Shown one piece after another: positions 36,255 to 44,175 of a stretch of DNA of 64,000 nt. Under the pieces are notes generated by a model. That model was not told the DNA's origin. It searched no databases and saw nothing but the letters and a program-made list of their open reading frames with translations. The DNA is taken from NCBI RefSeq assembly GCF_001427585.1, contig NZ_LMGY01000002.1:71095-135094 (forward strand). Direction: 5' to 3'. Each line of letters starts with the position of its first letter. The first letter of the stretch is position 1. This DNA is from Pseudoxanthomonas sp. Root630 (lineage in GTDB: Bacteria > Pseudomonadota > Gammaproteobacteria > Xanthomonadales > Xanthomonadaceae). Made by a program: the position numbers and the translations under genes.

Positions 36255-36818
36255 GTGGCTGACATTAGACTGTTGGATGGTGGCCACGCGCGGCGGCTGG
36301 AGCTGTTGACGGGGATTTCGGATGATCTAGATCGATCGGTTGTCAGCATTGATCGAGTTCTTGGGGGCGGCCCCAAGGAGGAACTGGAGTTGGCTTGGAT
36401 GGACGCGCTTGTCCGCTATGGACGGTGCTTTGGTAAGGGCGCACCCGCATGGGGTGCATCTAGGGTACTGGTAGGTTTAACCGACATACTCCTTGCCCGA
36501 CACCGTCACTTCAGGCGTCTGAGAGACACCCTCGTCAGCCACCCTGGTGGGATTGAACGTACATACAGAATCGAAGCGCTGCTAGATCCGAGCAACGCTC
36601 TACACGTCCGCTGCGAGCCAATCCCCATGTTCGCACTTGGGCAGCTGGAGGCTATGGACTTTGCAGAGCTATTGTCCACTGTTCAAGAGCTGGTCGGTCG
36701 ACTGAAGTCCGAAGTTGAGAACGATCTTCGCTTTGATCTAGCTGAGATGTCCGATGAACAGTTTCGGCAATTGCCTTTGCCTGCTCACTTGGACGGCAAT
36801 CAAGGGCAAGCTTCATGA
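36255..36818 (+). CDS. Hypothetical helical protein, 187 residues
   Basis: Starts at GTG 36255 with GAGAGGTGG upstream. The product is mainly helical and soluble (RRLELLTGISDDLDRSVVS, RHRHFRRLRDTLVSHPGGIE, DFAELLSTVQELVGRLKSEV). No signal peptide or membrane segment. It lies between the membrane hydrolase and the large nuclease-like gene, and may be an accessory cargo gene. I recognise no family. Confidence 0.6.
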   Translation: MADIRLLDGGHARRLELLTGISDDLDRSVVSIDRVLGGGPKEELELAWMDALVRYGRCFGKGAPAWGASRVLVGLTDILLARHRHFRRLRDTLVSHPGGIERTYRIEALLDPSNALHVRCEPIPMFALGQLEAMDFAELLSTVQELVGRLKSEVENDLRFDLAEMSDEQFRQLPLPAHLDGNQGQAS

Positions 36819-37021
36819 CTATTTGCCTGGTTCCGGCCAGGAGCGGACATATGCAGAAATGGCAAGTCGATGGGACCTGGACCGAAATTGCTGCTAATGG
36901 GGAAACGCACCGGACGAAGCCCGGTGAGGACTTCATGTTCGGGGGGCTGGAAATCCGTTATGTCGGCGTTTCGAGCTGCTACCCGCTGATACCGGGATGG
37001 CCTGTTGGCGCGACACGCGGT

Positions 37022-40000
37022 TCAAGGCTTCAGTGGACCCAGACCCCGCGGCCCCAGAAACAGATTCTCGGGGTCGAAGGGTCCCACGTCGGCGGCCCGC
37101 TTTACATGGAGCATGCGCTTGAGAACATACAGATCCTTGAGGAGCGTTGGTTGCGCTTGACCCTCCTCCAGCACCATCGGCATCAGTAAGTAAGCACCGA
37201 CGCGCTCGTAGTCCTTCAGGAACCGGCTGAGGTTGACGTCATCGTCCGGCTCCATCGACAGCGATCGCGAGACGAGGGTGGAGAATTGCGCCCGTGAGTC
37301 GCCATCGTCCGGGAGCCGAGACGTCACTACCAGGCCGTAGTGCGCCGGATGCTCGGCTGAGTACTGTCGGATGACGCCGATGTAGATCTCCTCGGCATTG
37401 TCCCTGCTCCCGAATCGCTCCCGCCAGCGCTCGAAGAGCTTGATCGCGGCGACTTGGTTCTTGAACATCAGGGCAAGGAATGGCGGCGCCGCGTCGCCGA
37501 AGCTGCCGAACGCCGTGCCTGTCCAGCCGGCCTGATCCCACAGGTGCAGGTCGATTACCGATCGCACCACGACAGCATCATGGTTCGTGACCTTCGGGGG
37601 CGTGCCCTCGTCGGTGTCGTCCTGCTCGATCTGGCGCGTGGCCCGGGGCCGCGCTATCACCGTGGGACGATCAAAACGCAATGCGTACTTCTGCGGAGCG
37701 TGCTGATCCCACTCGCTCAGCCGCGCGACACCGCCAAACATGCGATGCCGGCTCAAGCATAAGGACCCAATCATGGCGAGCCGGTCGGCGGCCGCATCGG
37801 GCCCCAGGAGACGATCCGCGGCATCGCCGTGGCTCTTGGTGTGGCAGGTCGCCCAGAAAATTCTCGTTGCCACTTCGAACAACATGAGCTGGAAGTCTGC
37901 ATAAGCGCCGGGTGACCCGGGGAACACCCCTTGGGAGCATTGCACGGTCATCCGCATGTGGTCGAGATCGGTCTCGACGACGAATGTGCTGGTGTCCGAT
38001 TCCACCACGCGCACATCGAATCGCTCGACGTGGCCGAAAGCCTCCAACTCGAAGGCGGTCGCAAAGAACGCCTCGATCGAGCCCGCGATGGCTTCAGCGA
38101 CAATAATGGCGGTGTCGGTGGGCTCGTGTGACACATTGATTCGCACGCCCAAGACGGCCGTGGCACACGTCTGTGTCGTCTCGCCGTTGAACACCGCTGG
38201 CCGCCAGCGGGCTACGCCCGTGGGCTGCCCGGCCATCTGCGCAAAGAGGTTGGCGACGTCATCTGCCGATTCACTGGCGGGAATCCACCCGTCCGTCCGG
38301 AGCTGATCCTCGTAGCCCAGTCGGTACATCAAGGCGGACCAACTGTGGTGCAGGCCCAAACCACGAAGCACGTCCGGCACCGACTGCAAGCACGACAGTT
38401 CCGCCTCCGACAGCGTGACCAGCTGACAGGCCAACACCAGATCGAACTCCTGCAGCTGTTCGCGGGCGCGCTCCGCGGACTCCTGGTCGAACGGGAGTCC
38501 GGCCAGACAGCCGCGAGCTACCTGAATGGTGTCGAGCACCTCGGGCAGGTACTTCAACGCTAACGCCATCCACGCGACGTTCATGAGGATCGGGAAGACG
38601 CTGGCGGGGAGCTCGCTCCCATCATCCGCGTCCACGAACATCGTCACGGCCGCGGATGTCGCGCTCGCCCGGGCGGCCCACGCCAACCCGGCGCTCTTGT
38701 ATGCCACGGAGAGTTCCGCCAGCGCCCGCACCTGCTCGTGCGCATGCTCCTTCTTGGAGAGCAGCCGCGCCGCACGACCCAGCAATCGGATCATCTCCAT
38801 GTTCTGGTCGAAGTCGAGCTGCCGGGCGCGGCGCAGCAGGACCAACGCGCCTTCGCTCTCGCCCGTGCGCTTGGTGGTGAAGTCGGCCAACTGGTCCACC
38901 AGATCGCGATAGCCTCGATCGTCGCCCGCGACGTCGCCGAACCGCTCGATCAACTGCGACAGGCGTGCGGCGTCGAATTCGCCCAGACCTTCCGCCTTTA
39001 GAAGTACATCACCGAACTGGGGCCACAGCGACGCGAGCGTCGTCCGATCCTGCGCGAGCAGCGCCAGATTGACCCGGACGACCAACAGCGAGGTAGTCGC
39101 CTCGAGGGCGTTGTTCGGTCGCTCCGCGTCCTTTGACAGGGCATCCAGCCTGGAGGACAACCGCCCGATTCGCGGCTCCAGCTGCACTTGCTCTGGTGTC
39201 ATCTGGCCGGTGATCACCGTGGTGAAAAGCACCTGCGCCAGATTGCAAAGCAGTTCCAGATTGGACGCTTGTGTGTCATCGAGCGCCAGGGCCTCGAACG
39301 CGTCATAGCCCGAAAGCAGGGAGGGTATATCGTCGTACCACCAAACCCCGGTCCAGAGCGCCTCATAGCGGGCTGCCAGCCGCTGGCGATGCGTACCGCC
39401 ATCATCGGCCAGTCGGATCGCCCGCAAGAATCGACCCTCGACGTCGGGGCGGGGCAACTCCACGCCTCGCGCCAGCTTGGCAGCCACCAAGGCGTCGGTG
39501 GCTCGCTGCATGGGCATGCCGACAAACGCCGTAGGGTCCGCGAGTTCCCGCTCGATCTCGTCCAGCTGGCGGGAGCGCGAGTAATCCGACGGCCCCAGGT
39601 CCTTGTCGCTGGTTTCCTCGCCGATCCCCAGATAGTGGAACGCCAGGTCGCGACGGTCCTTATCGACGACTTCCTCGACGATCCAGGAGCGGTCGTGGAT
39701 CGTCACGGGGATACCGTATTCGTTGGAGAGGGCGTCTTCCAGCGCGGCTCGGCCCTTGGCCCGGGCCGCGCGGGAGGTCACGAAGATGATCCGCGTGTAG
39801 CAGCGATTGGTGGCGGCGATGCCGGCCACATCGGATCGGACTTTTTCGGCCCACTTCTTCTTCGCGCTGAACGCGAATGCCCAGCGTTCGCTTCCGCTGT
39901 TGGCCGTGCCAACGTAGGTGAGCTTGCTGATTTCTTCCGCAACTGGTGTCGTTTCGGTATCAGCCTTGCTGTCACCGCCGCCTTCAGGACCCGTTGCGGG

Positions 40001-40213
40001 GCGCAAATTGGGGCAAATGGTTCGCTCGCACAGCTTGCGGCAGAACAGCTCGAATTCGTGCGTCTGGTTTCGCTCCGTGATGGTTTCCAGGTGGTGCGAA
40101 AGTACCTCCGCGTTGAGGCGGTACCGGCTCCGCGACGCCGAGTCCGAGTACAGCTCCGGTCGCAACGTGCGCATGAATTGCGACGGCGTGGGGCGATTAG
40201 CGGGATCCTGCAT
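37022..40213 (-). CDS. Large protein with N-terminal PD-(D/E)XK-like nuclease domain (putative defence protein)
   Basis: A 1063-residue soluble protein. Near residues 50-135 it carries FELFCRKLCERTICPNLRPA, GPEGGGDSKADTET and RWAFAFSAKKKWAEKVRSDV, then IIFVTSR; the order acidic residue, GGD, (F/S)xK fits an Mrr-like restriction-endonuclease fold known at the front of large bacterial anti-phage proteins. The middle (about 230-640) is an alpha-solenoid of TPR-like helices and the C-terminal third is mixed alpha/beta without known motif. No P-loop is visible, so it is not a STAND ATPase. ATG 40213 has GGAAGG six bases upstream. Restriction-type defence is inferred. Confidence 0.65.
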   Translation of the reverse strand: MQDPANRPTPSQFMRTLRPELYSDSASRSRYRLNAEVLSHHLETITERNQTHEFELFCRKLCERTICPNLRPATGPEGGGDSKADTETTPVAEEISKLTYVGTANSGSERWAFAFSAKKKWAEKVRSDVAGIAATNRCYTRIIFVTSRAARAKGRAALEDALSNEYGIPVTIHDRSWIVEEVVDKDRRDLAFHYLGIGEETSDKDLGPSDYSRSRQLDEIERELADPTAFVGMPMQRATDALVAAKLARGVELPRPDVEGRFLRAIRLADDGGTHRQRLAARYEALWTGVWWYDDIPSLLSGYDAFEALALDDTQASNLELLCNLAQVLFTTVITGQMTPEQVQLEPRIGRLSSRLDALSKDAERPNNALEATTSLLVVRVNLALLAQDRTTLASLWPQFGDVLLKAEGLGEFDAARLSQLIERFGDVAGDDRGYRDLVDQLADFTTKRTGESEGALVLLRRARQLDFDQNMEMIRLLGRAARLLSKKEHAHEQVRALAELSVAYKSAGLAWAARASATSAAVTMFVDADDGSELPASVFPILMNVAWMALALKYLPEVLDTIQVARGCLAGLPFDQESAERAREQLQEFDLVLACQLVTLSEAELSCLQSVPDVLRGLGLHHSWSALMYRLGYEDQLRTDGWIPASESADDVANLFAQMAGQPTGVARWRPAVFNGETTQTCATAVLGVRINVSHEPTDTAIIVAEAIAGSIEAFFATAFELEAFGHVERFDVRVVESDTSTFVVETDLDHMRMTVQCSQGVFPGSPGAYADFQLMLFEVATRIFWATCHTKSHGDAADRLLGPDAAADRLAMIGSLCLSRHRMFGGVARLSEWDQHAPQKYALRFDRPTVIARPRATRQIEQDDTDEGTPPKVTNHDAVVVRSVIDLHLWDQAGWTGTAFGSFGDAAPPFLALMFKNQVAAIKLFERWRERFGSRDNAEEIYIGVIRQYSAEHPAHYGLVVTSRLPDDGDSRAQFSTLVSRSLSMEPDDDVNLSRFLKDYERVGAYLLMPMVLEEGQAQPTLLKDLYVLKRMLHVKRAADVGPFDPENLFLGPRGLGPLKP

Positions 40214-40401
40214 CTGCATCCTTCCACCGGTGAACGAATCAAGAATGCCAGTCTGGCTGGCCCGGCGTGGCTCCCACGGGAATGGCCTGGCTCTCTAGGA
40301 TCTTGAGCCGTCCCTCGACCCGTTCGAAACGCCTTCGCAGTGCATGATCGCTGACTAATATTGGCATGGAATTCCGCGAGGCGAAGCGTAGGGTGCTGGC
40401 G

Positions 40402-40422
40402 CGTCCGCTTTGGGTCGGAAGC
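40402..40422 (-). repeat. Dispersed repeat, copy 3 (inverted, partial)
   Basis: On the minus strand TGCTTCCGACCCAAAGCGGAC matches the right two thirds of copies 1 and 2. It lies just outside the nuclease-like gene, so copies 2 and 3 flank the 34-40.2 kb region in opposite orientation. Confidence 0.55.
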
Positions 40423-40471
40423 ATACGTTGAATGGATTGAGGTAGGGCTGCTCAGATCAGGCATTAGCAAT

Positions 40472-41053
40472 CTAGACCACGCCGGGAATTAGCGCCTTGG
40501 TGCGTCGCTTGTATGCCGTATAGACGTGACCGAACTTCTCGCTGAGCCACCGCTCCTCCACCCCGAGCTTGCGCCAGAATGAGGCCAGTACGATGGCTAC
40601 GGCAACAAGACCTCGCCAGTCTCCCACCTTCAGCGCCGTGCCAAGGAAGGCGAGCAGCAGGCCCGTGTAGATGGGATGGCGAACGTAGCGATAGGGCCCG
40701 ACGTCGACAAGCTCATGATCGTGCTTGAGCTGGACGACACTGCTCCAGTTGCGTCCAAGAAGATGCCGCGACCAGCAAGCCAGACCTGCACCTGAAACGG
40801 CGAGCGCCAGGCCGAGCCCTTTGACCCATACCGCTTTGGGAACGAAACGTTCCCTGAGGAAGCTACCCTCGAACCAATCGCCTGGGCCCAGCAGGACAAA
40901 GGCGACAACCAATGGCGTCCAGTAGACGAAAAGCTGAAGCAACACGGGTTCAGTGCGGCTGGAGCGCTTCACGTTGCGCGCGCTCCACAGCCAGAAAAGT
41001 CCGACAGACCCCCAGATGATCTTGAACGCGATGGATATGAGGTACTGCGTCAT
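40472..41053 (-). CDS. Isoprenylcysteine carboxyl methyltransferase-like (ICMT/PEMT) protein
   Basis: A 193-residue multi-pass membrane protein with the family's SAM-binding signature GPYRYVRHPIYTG and the downstream KLGVEERWLSEKFG. Bacterial members methylate unknown lipids or small molecules. The ATG overlaps the stop of the FecR-like gene by four bases, so it belongs to the sigma-factor operon and may be an output or modulator of it. Confidence 0.85.
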   Translation of the reverse strand: MTQYLISIAFKIIWGSVGLFWLWSARNVKRSSRTEPVLLQLFVYWTPLVVAFVLLGPGDWFEGSFLRERFVPKAVWVKGLGLALAVSGAGLACWSRHLLGRNWSSVVQLKHDHELVDVGPYRYVRHPIYTGLLLAFLGTALKVGDWRGLVAVAIVLASFWRKLGVEERWLSEKFGHVYTAYKRRTKALIPGVV

Positions 41054-42108
41054 GGAGTCTCCCGTTTAGTGACCGAGACGGCGGCCTTCTGATTCGCAGA
41101 CTCCGTCCAGAGGAATGCATCCCGCCAGTTGAGCCACCACGCCTTGGGGGGGCGCGGCATACGCTCCCACCACAGATTCATCGCATGCATGCTGCCACGT
41201 GACCACGCCTCTTGGTGCTTGGCATCCGTCGGCACGCCGAGCAGCGCCGCCAGCTTCGAATAGACCGGCCCGTTGGCCAGTGCTGGATAACGTGTTAGCA
41301 GACTGAGCAGGGCAAAGCTGTCCGCTGGCGTCGCCTCGCGGACGACGGCCTCTTCGCCGCCCGGCGGGCGCCCTCCTTCCGCCATCGCCAGATCGAGGTG
41401 GCGGACGGCCGCGCGGAACGCGGCGCTCGACGTGGTCGCGAGGGGAATGCCACTGCGCGTCGCATCGAAGTCGAGGCCCGATCCCGCCGGCACCAGCGTC
41501 TCCTGTCCGTTGACGCGATGCATGATCCAGCCGTTGGTGACGTCAATCGTCCCCTCACCCCGCAGGTTGCGGCTCATCTCGAATTCGCAGCCTAGGTCGA
41601 CGGTTTCGCTGGTACCCGCCGCGATGCCGAAGTATCCGGGAGGCGCCCAGATGCGCGCACGCACGCGCCCTTCCAGCAGTTCCAGACGATGATGACCACC
41701 ACGCGTGTCCAGCAGCCGGATCCGCGTTCCCGGCAGCACGTCCATGCGGCCGATGCGCGCCACCCGGACGGTGGCCGACTCTCCGGCACGGGTCGTCAGC
41801 GTACCGCCGACACCCAGCGATGCCGGCGCCGGATCGGCGTCGGCATCGACCGCCCATTGCCGGCGCTCCTCCCAGTGCAGGCGCCAGGGCACCCAGACGG
41901 CGACGCCGGCTAGGCACGCCGCAAGCGCGACGGCGGCGGCAAGCAAGCCGCGCCGCGCGCGCCTGCGCGGAACGGCCGGCGGCCCCGCCGACCACACCCG
42001 CTCGGGTGGCGGAACATGCCGGTACCGGCCCAGCAACGACGCGAGATGCGCCAGCGTCTCGTCGCCGGGTTGCTGCGGATCCCACAGCGGATCAGGTCGT
42101 TCGATCAT
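41050..42108 (-). CDS. FecR-domain protein, probable anti-sigma factor
   Basis: A 352-residue single-pass protein: cytoplasmic N-terminus (LAHLASLLGRYRHVPPPERVW), membrane segment about 54-75 (GLLAAAVALAACLAGVAVWV), then a FecR-type periplasmic domain (GTLTTRAGESATVRVARIG, VLPGTRIRLLD, HRLELLEGRVRARIWAPPGYF). Residues 215-352 are specific to this type. It overlaps the sigma-factor gene by 17 bases, the usual layout of an ECF sigma and its regulator. No TonB-dependent receptor is nearby, so classical iron uptake signalling is not indicated. Confidence 0.85.
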   Translation of the reverse strand: MIERPDPLWDPQQPGDETLAHLASLLGRYRHVPPPERVWSAGPPAVPRRRARRGLLAAAVALAACLAGVAVWVPWRLHWEERRQWAVDADADPAPASLGVGGTLTTRAGESATVRVARIGRMDVLPGTRIRLLDTRGGHHRLELLEGRVRARIWAPPGYFGIAAGTSETVDLGCEFEMSRNLRGEGTIDVTNGWIMHRVNGQETLVPAGSGLDFDATRSGIPLATTSSAAFRAAVRHLDLAMAEGGRPPGGEEAVVREATPADSFALLSLLTRYPALANGPVYSKLAALLGVPTDAKHQEAWSRGSMHAMNLWWERMPRPPKAWWLNWRDAFLWTESANQKAAVSVTKRETP

Positions 42109-42652
42109 CACCCTTCTCTTCGTGTTGCGTGACGATGCCCAGCGCATCGCGCAGCCGGGCCATGCCGCGATGAAGGTTCACGCGGACCGACTCCGGTGTC
42201 AGTCCGGTCAGGTTCGCGATCTCCGGACCGCTCAGGCCTTCGACCAGGCGCAGCATCAGAGTTTCGCGATAGGCTTCGGGCAAGCGCCGGATCGCACGCA
42301 ACGCTTCACTGGCCTGGGCGGCCGCATCGGGACCCGCGCCACGCCACGCGGGATCGTCGACCTCTGCGAGGTCCCGTTCCTCGACCATTGAAACCGGGCG
42401 CTTCCTGCGGGCGATCATCGCGATCCACGGGCCGAAGGACGCAGGCTCGCGCAATTGCGCCAATCGCTCGAACGCGACGACGAAGGTTTCCTGTGTCAGT
42501 TCTTCTGCCCGCGCGCGCGACGCCACGCCCAGGTGGATGGCATGCACCAGCGGCACGAAGCTGCGGTAGAGCCACGCGAACGCCGACTGCGATCCACGCC
42601 GCGCGTCCTGCACCTGCCTGGCGATGTCAGCGGGATCGATCGTGGCCTTCAT
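42092..42652 (-). CDS. ECF-type RNA polymerase sigma factor
   Basis: A 186-residue sigma factor with region 2 (SAFAWLYRSFVPLVHAIHLG, EELTQETFVVAFERLAQLRE) and region 4 (LPEAYRETLMLRLVEGLSGP, TPESVRVNLHRGMARLRDAL). ATG 42652 is the start; the frame extends upstream without homology. First gene of a sigma/FecR-like/ICMT operon; the divergent dioxygenase-cytochrome pair starts 126 bases away and may be in its regulon. Confidence 0.92.
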   Translation of the reverse strand: MKATIDPADIARQVQDARRGSQSAFAWLYRSFVPLVHAIHLGVASRARAEELTQETFVVAFERLAQLREPASFGPWIAMIARRKRPVSMVEERDLAEVDDPAWRGAGPDAAAQASEALRAIRRLPEAYRETLMLRLVEGLSGPEIANLTGLTPESVRVNLHRGMARLRDALGIVTQHEEKGDDRTT

Positions 42653-42778
42653 GGCCCATGGGGTCCGGGGTGGCCTGGAAGTAGAGGGCAGTCCGAGCGG
42701 AAGTGTTAACACGCCGGACGCGGTTAACGCAGCGTGGCGACGCCGGCTCTTCCCTTGTGGACCCTCCGGAGACCGCCC

Positions 42779-43447
42779 ATGCCCCATCCCACGCCCTCGT
42801 TTCGACCCTTCGCTGTCCGTGTTGCGCGCGTGCTCCTCGCGTCGCTGCTCGCCGCTTGCTCAGCGCCGGGCGCCGCCGCCACGCCCGTCGTCGGGTTGCC
42901 CTGCGAGGACTGCGACGTGCCCCTGATCGGGCTGCCCGCCGATCCTCCCGCCCTTGTCCGCCTGGCGCCCGATGACGAACCCGGCGAGCGCCTGCGTCTG
43001 ACCGGACGCGTGACCGACGCGCAAGGCAGGCCGCGCCGCGGCGTGGTTGTATACGCGCACCAGACCGACCGCCAAGGCGTCTACCCGGGCGAAGGCGGCA
43101 AAGGCGATGACGGCATTCGCCAGCATGGACGACTGCGCGCCTGGGCCGCGAGCGATGCGGAGGGGAGGTACACCTTCCTGACCATCCGTCCCGGCAGCTA
43201 TCCGCGCAGCACGATGCCGCAGCACATCCACCTGTACGTCATCGAGCCCGGCTGCGCGCTGTACTACATCGACGACGTGCTGTTCCGCGACGACCCGCAC
43301 CTGACCGCCGCGGCCGCGCGCAGGGCGGACCGGGGACGCGGCGGCAGCGGGATCGTGACGCCGGTGCGGACCGCGGACGGATGGCAGGCAGGGCGCGACA
43401 TCGTGCTGGGCCGGAACATTCCCGGCTATCCCGGATGCGCGCCGTGA
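42779..43447 (+). CDS. Lipoprotein intradiol ring-cleavage dioxygenase-like protein
   Basis: A 222-residue protein with a lipobox (LLASLLAACSAP, C28) that anchors it to the envelope. The remainder is a protocatechuate-dioxygenase beta-sandwich: LRLTGRVTDAQGRPRRGVVV, tyrosine in DRQGVYPG, RPGSYPRSTMPQHIHLYVI with a tyrosine and two histidines that would bind Fe(III). A periplasmic lipoprotein location is unusual for a dioxygenase of catechols. GGAGA precedes the ATG. The cytochrome b gene overlaps its 3' end. Confidence 0.8.
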   Translation: MPHPTPSFRPFAVRVARVLLASLLAACSAPGAAATPVVGLPCEDCDVPLIGLPADPPALVRLAPDDEPGERLRLTGRVTDAQGRPRRGVVVYAHQTDRQGVYPGEGGKGDDGIRQHGRLRAWAASDAEGRYTFLTIRPGSYPRSTMPQHIHLYVIEPGCALYYIDDVLFRDDPHLTAAAARRADRGRGGSGIVTPVRTADGWQAGRDIVLGRNIPGYPGCAP

Positions 43448-44016
43448 CGCCATCGGCCGTGGCCCGCTATCCCTGGACCATTCGCGTGCTGCACTGGCTG
43501 CTCGCGCTGCTGCTGGCCGTGCAAGTCGTACTCGGATTGGTGGCGGAATACGGCGCCGCTCAGCTCTCGGCGATGGTGTTGCCGCTGCATTTCCAACTCG
43601 GCATGGTGATCCTGGTCTTGACGGCGCTGCGCCTCTGCCTGCGCCTGGTGCTGCCGATGCCGGCGGCCGACCCCGCGGAGCCGCCCGGCCTCCGCCTCGC
43701 GCGGTCGGCGGCCCATGGCCTGCTGTACCTGCTGGTGCTGGCGTTGCCGGTCAGCGGCCATGTCATCTGGGTGTGGATGGGCGCGGACCGGACCTTGTTC
43801 GGCGCACTCAAGGTGCCGGCACTGTTCGTGCCGCCGGAGGATGAAACCGGCCGCGCCGTCGCCTGGTACGTGCACGTCTACGGCGCCTGGATCCTGCTGG
43901 GGCTCGTCGGCCTCCACATACTCGCTGCAGTACTCCGCCAGCGGGCGCGACGGGACGGATTCATCACCCAACGCATGGGGTTCAAGCGGCTTCAGCGGGA
44001 AGAACGCGGATCATGA
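43435..44016 (+). CDS. Cytochrome b561 family protein
   Basis: A 193-residue four-helix membrane cytochrome: RYPWTIRVLHWLLALLLAVQ (haem histidine), PLHFQLGMVILVLTALRL, AAHGLLYLLVLALPVSGHVI and VHVYGAWILLGLVGLHILAA supply four candidate haem histidines. It would shuttle electrons between quinones and a periplasmic acceptor. ATG 43435 lies inside the preceding gene, overlapping it by 13 bases, so translation is coupled and the dioxygenase-like lipoprotein is its probable partner. Confidence 0.87.
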   Translation: MRAVTPSAVARYPWTIRVLHWLLALLLAVQVVLGLVAEYGAAQLSAMVLPLHFQLGMVILVLTALRLCLRLVLPMPAADPAEPPGLRLARSAAHGLLYLLVLALPVSGHVIWVWMGADRTLFGALKVPALFVPPEDETGRAVAWYVHVYGAWILLGLVGLHILAAVLRQRARRDGFITQRMGFKRLQREERGS

Positions 44017-44175
44017 GAACCTTGGCGAGAAAGTTCGCAAATCCTCGACACAACGAACACGTTGATGCTTGTCAGCTCCCGGCCAGTAGCGATCGTTAAC
44101 TAGTCCTGCACGGCACACTCCTTCCCGCCTCTGATCCTGGACATTAGAGAAAGGGCGTCGGCTCATTCAAGCGTG

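Noticed and set aside
36815-37189. Plus-strand frame following the 187-residue gene
   Set aside because: It runs into the nuclease-like gene on the opposite strand and its second half is a shadow of that gene.
42700-42730. Repeated GTTAAC words between the sigma factor and dioxygenase genes
   Set aside because: Only two six-base matches; too short to call an operator.
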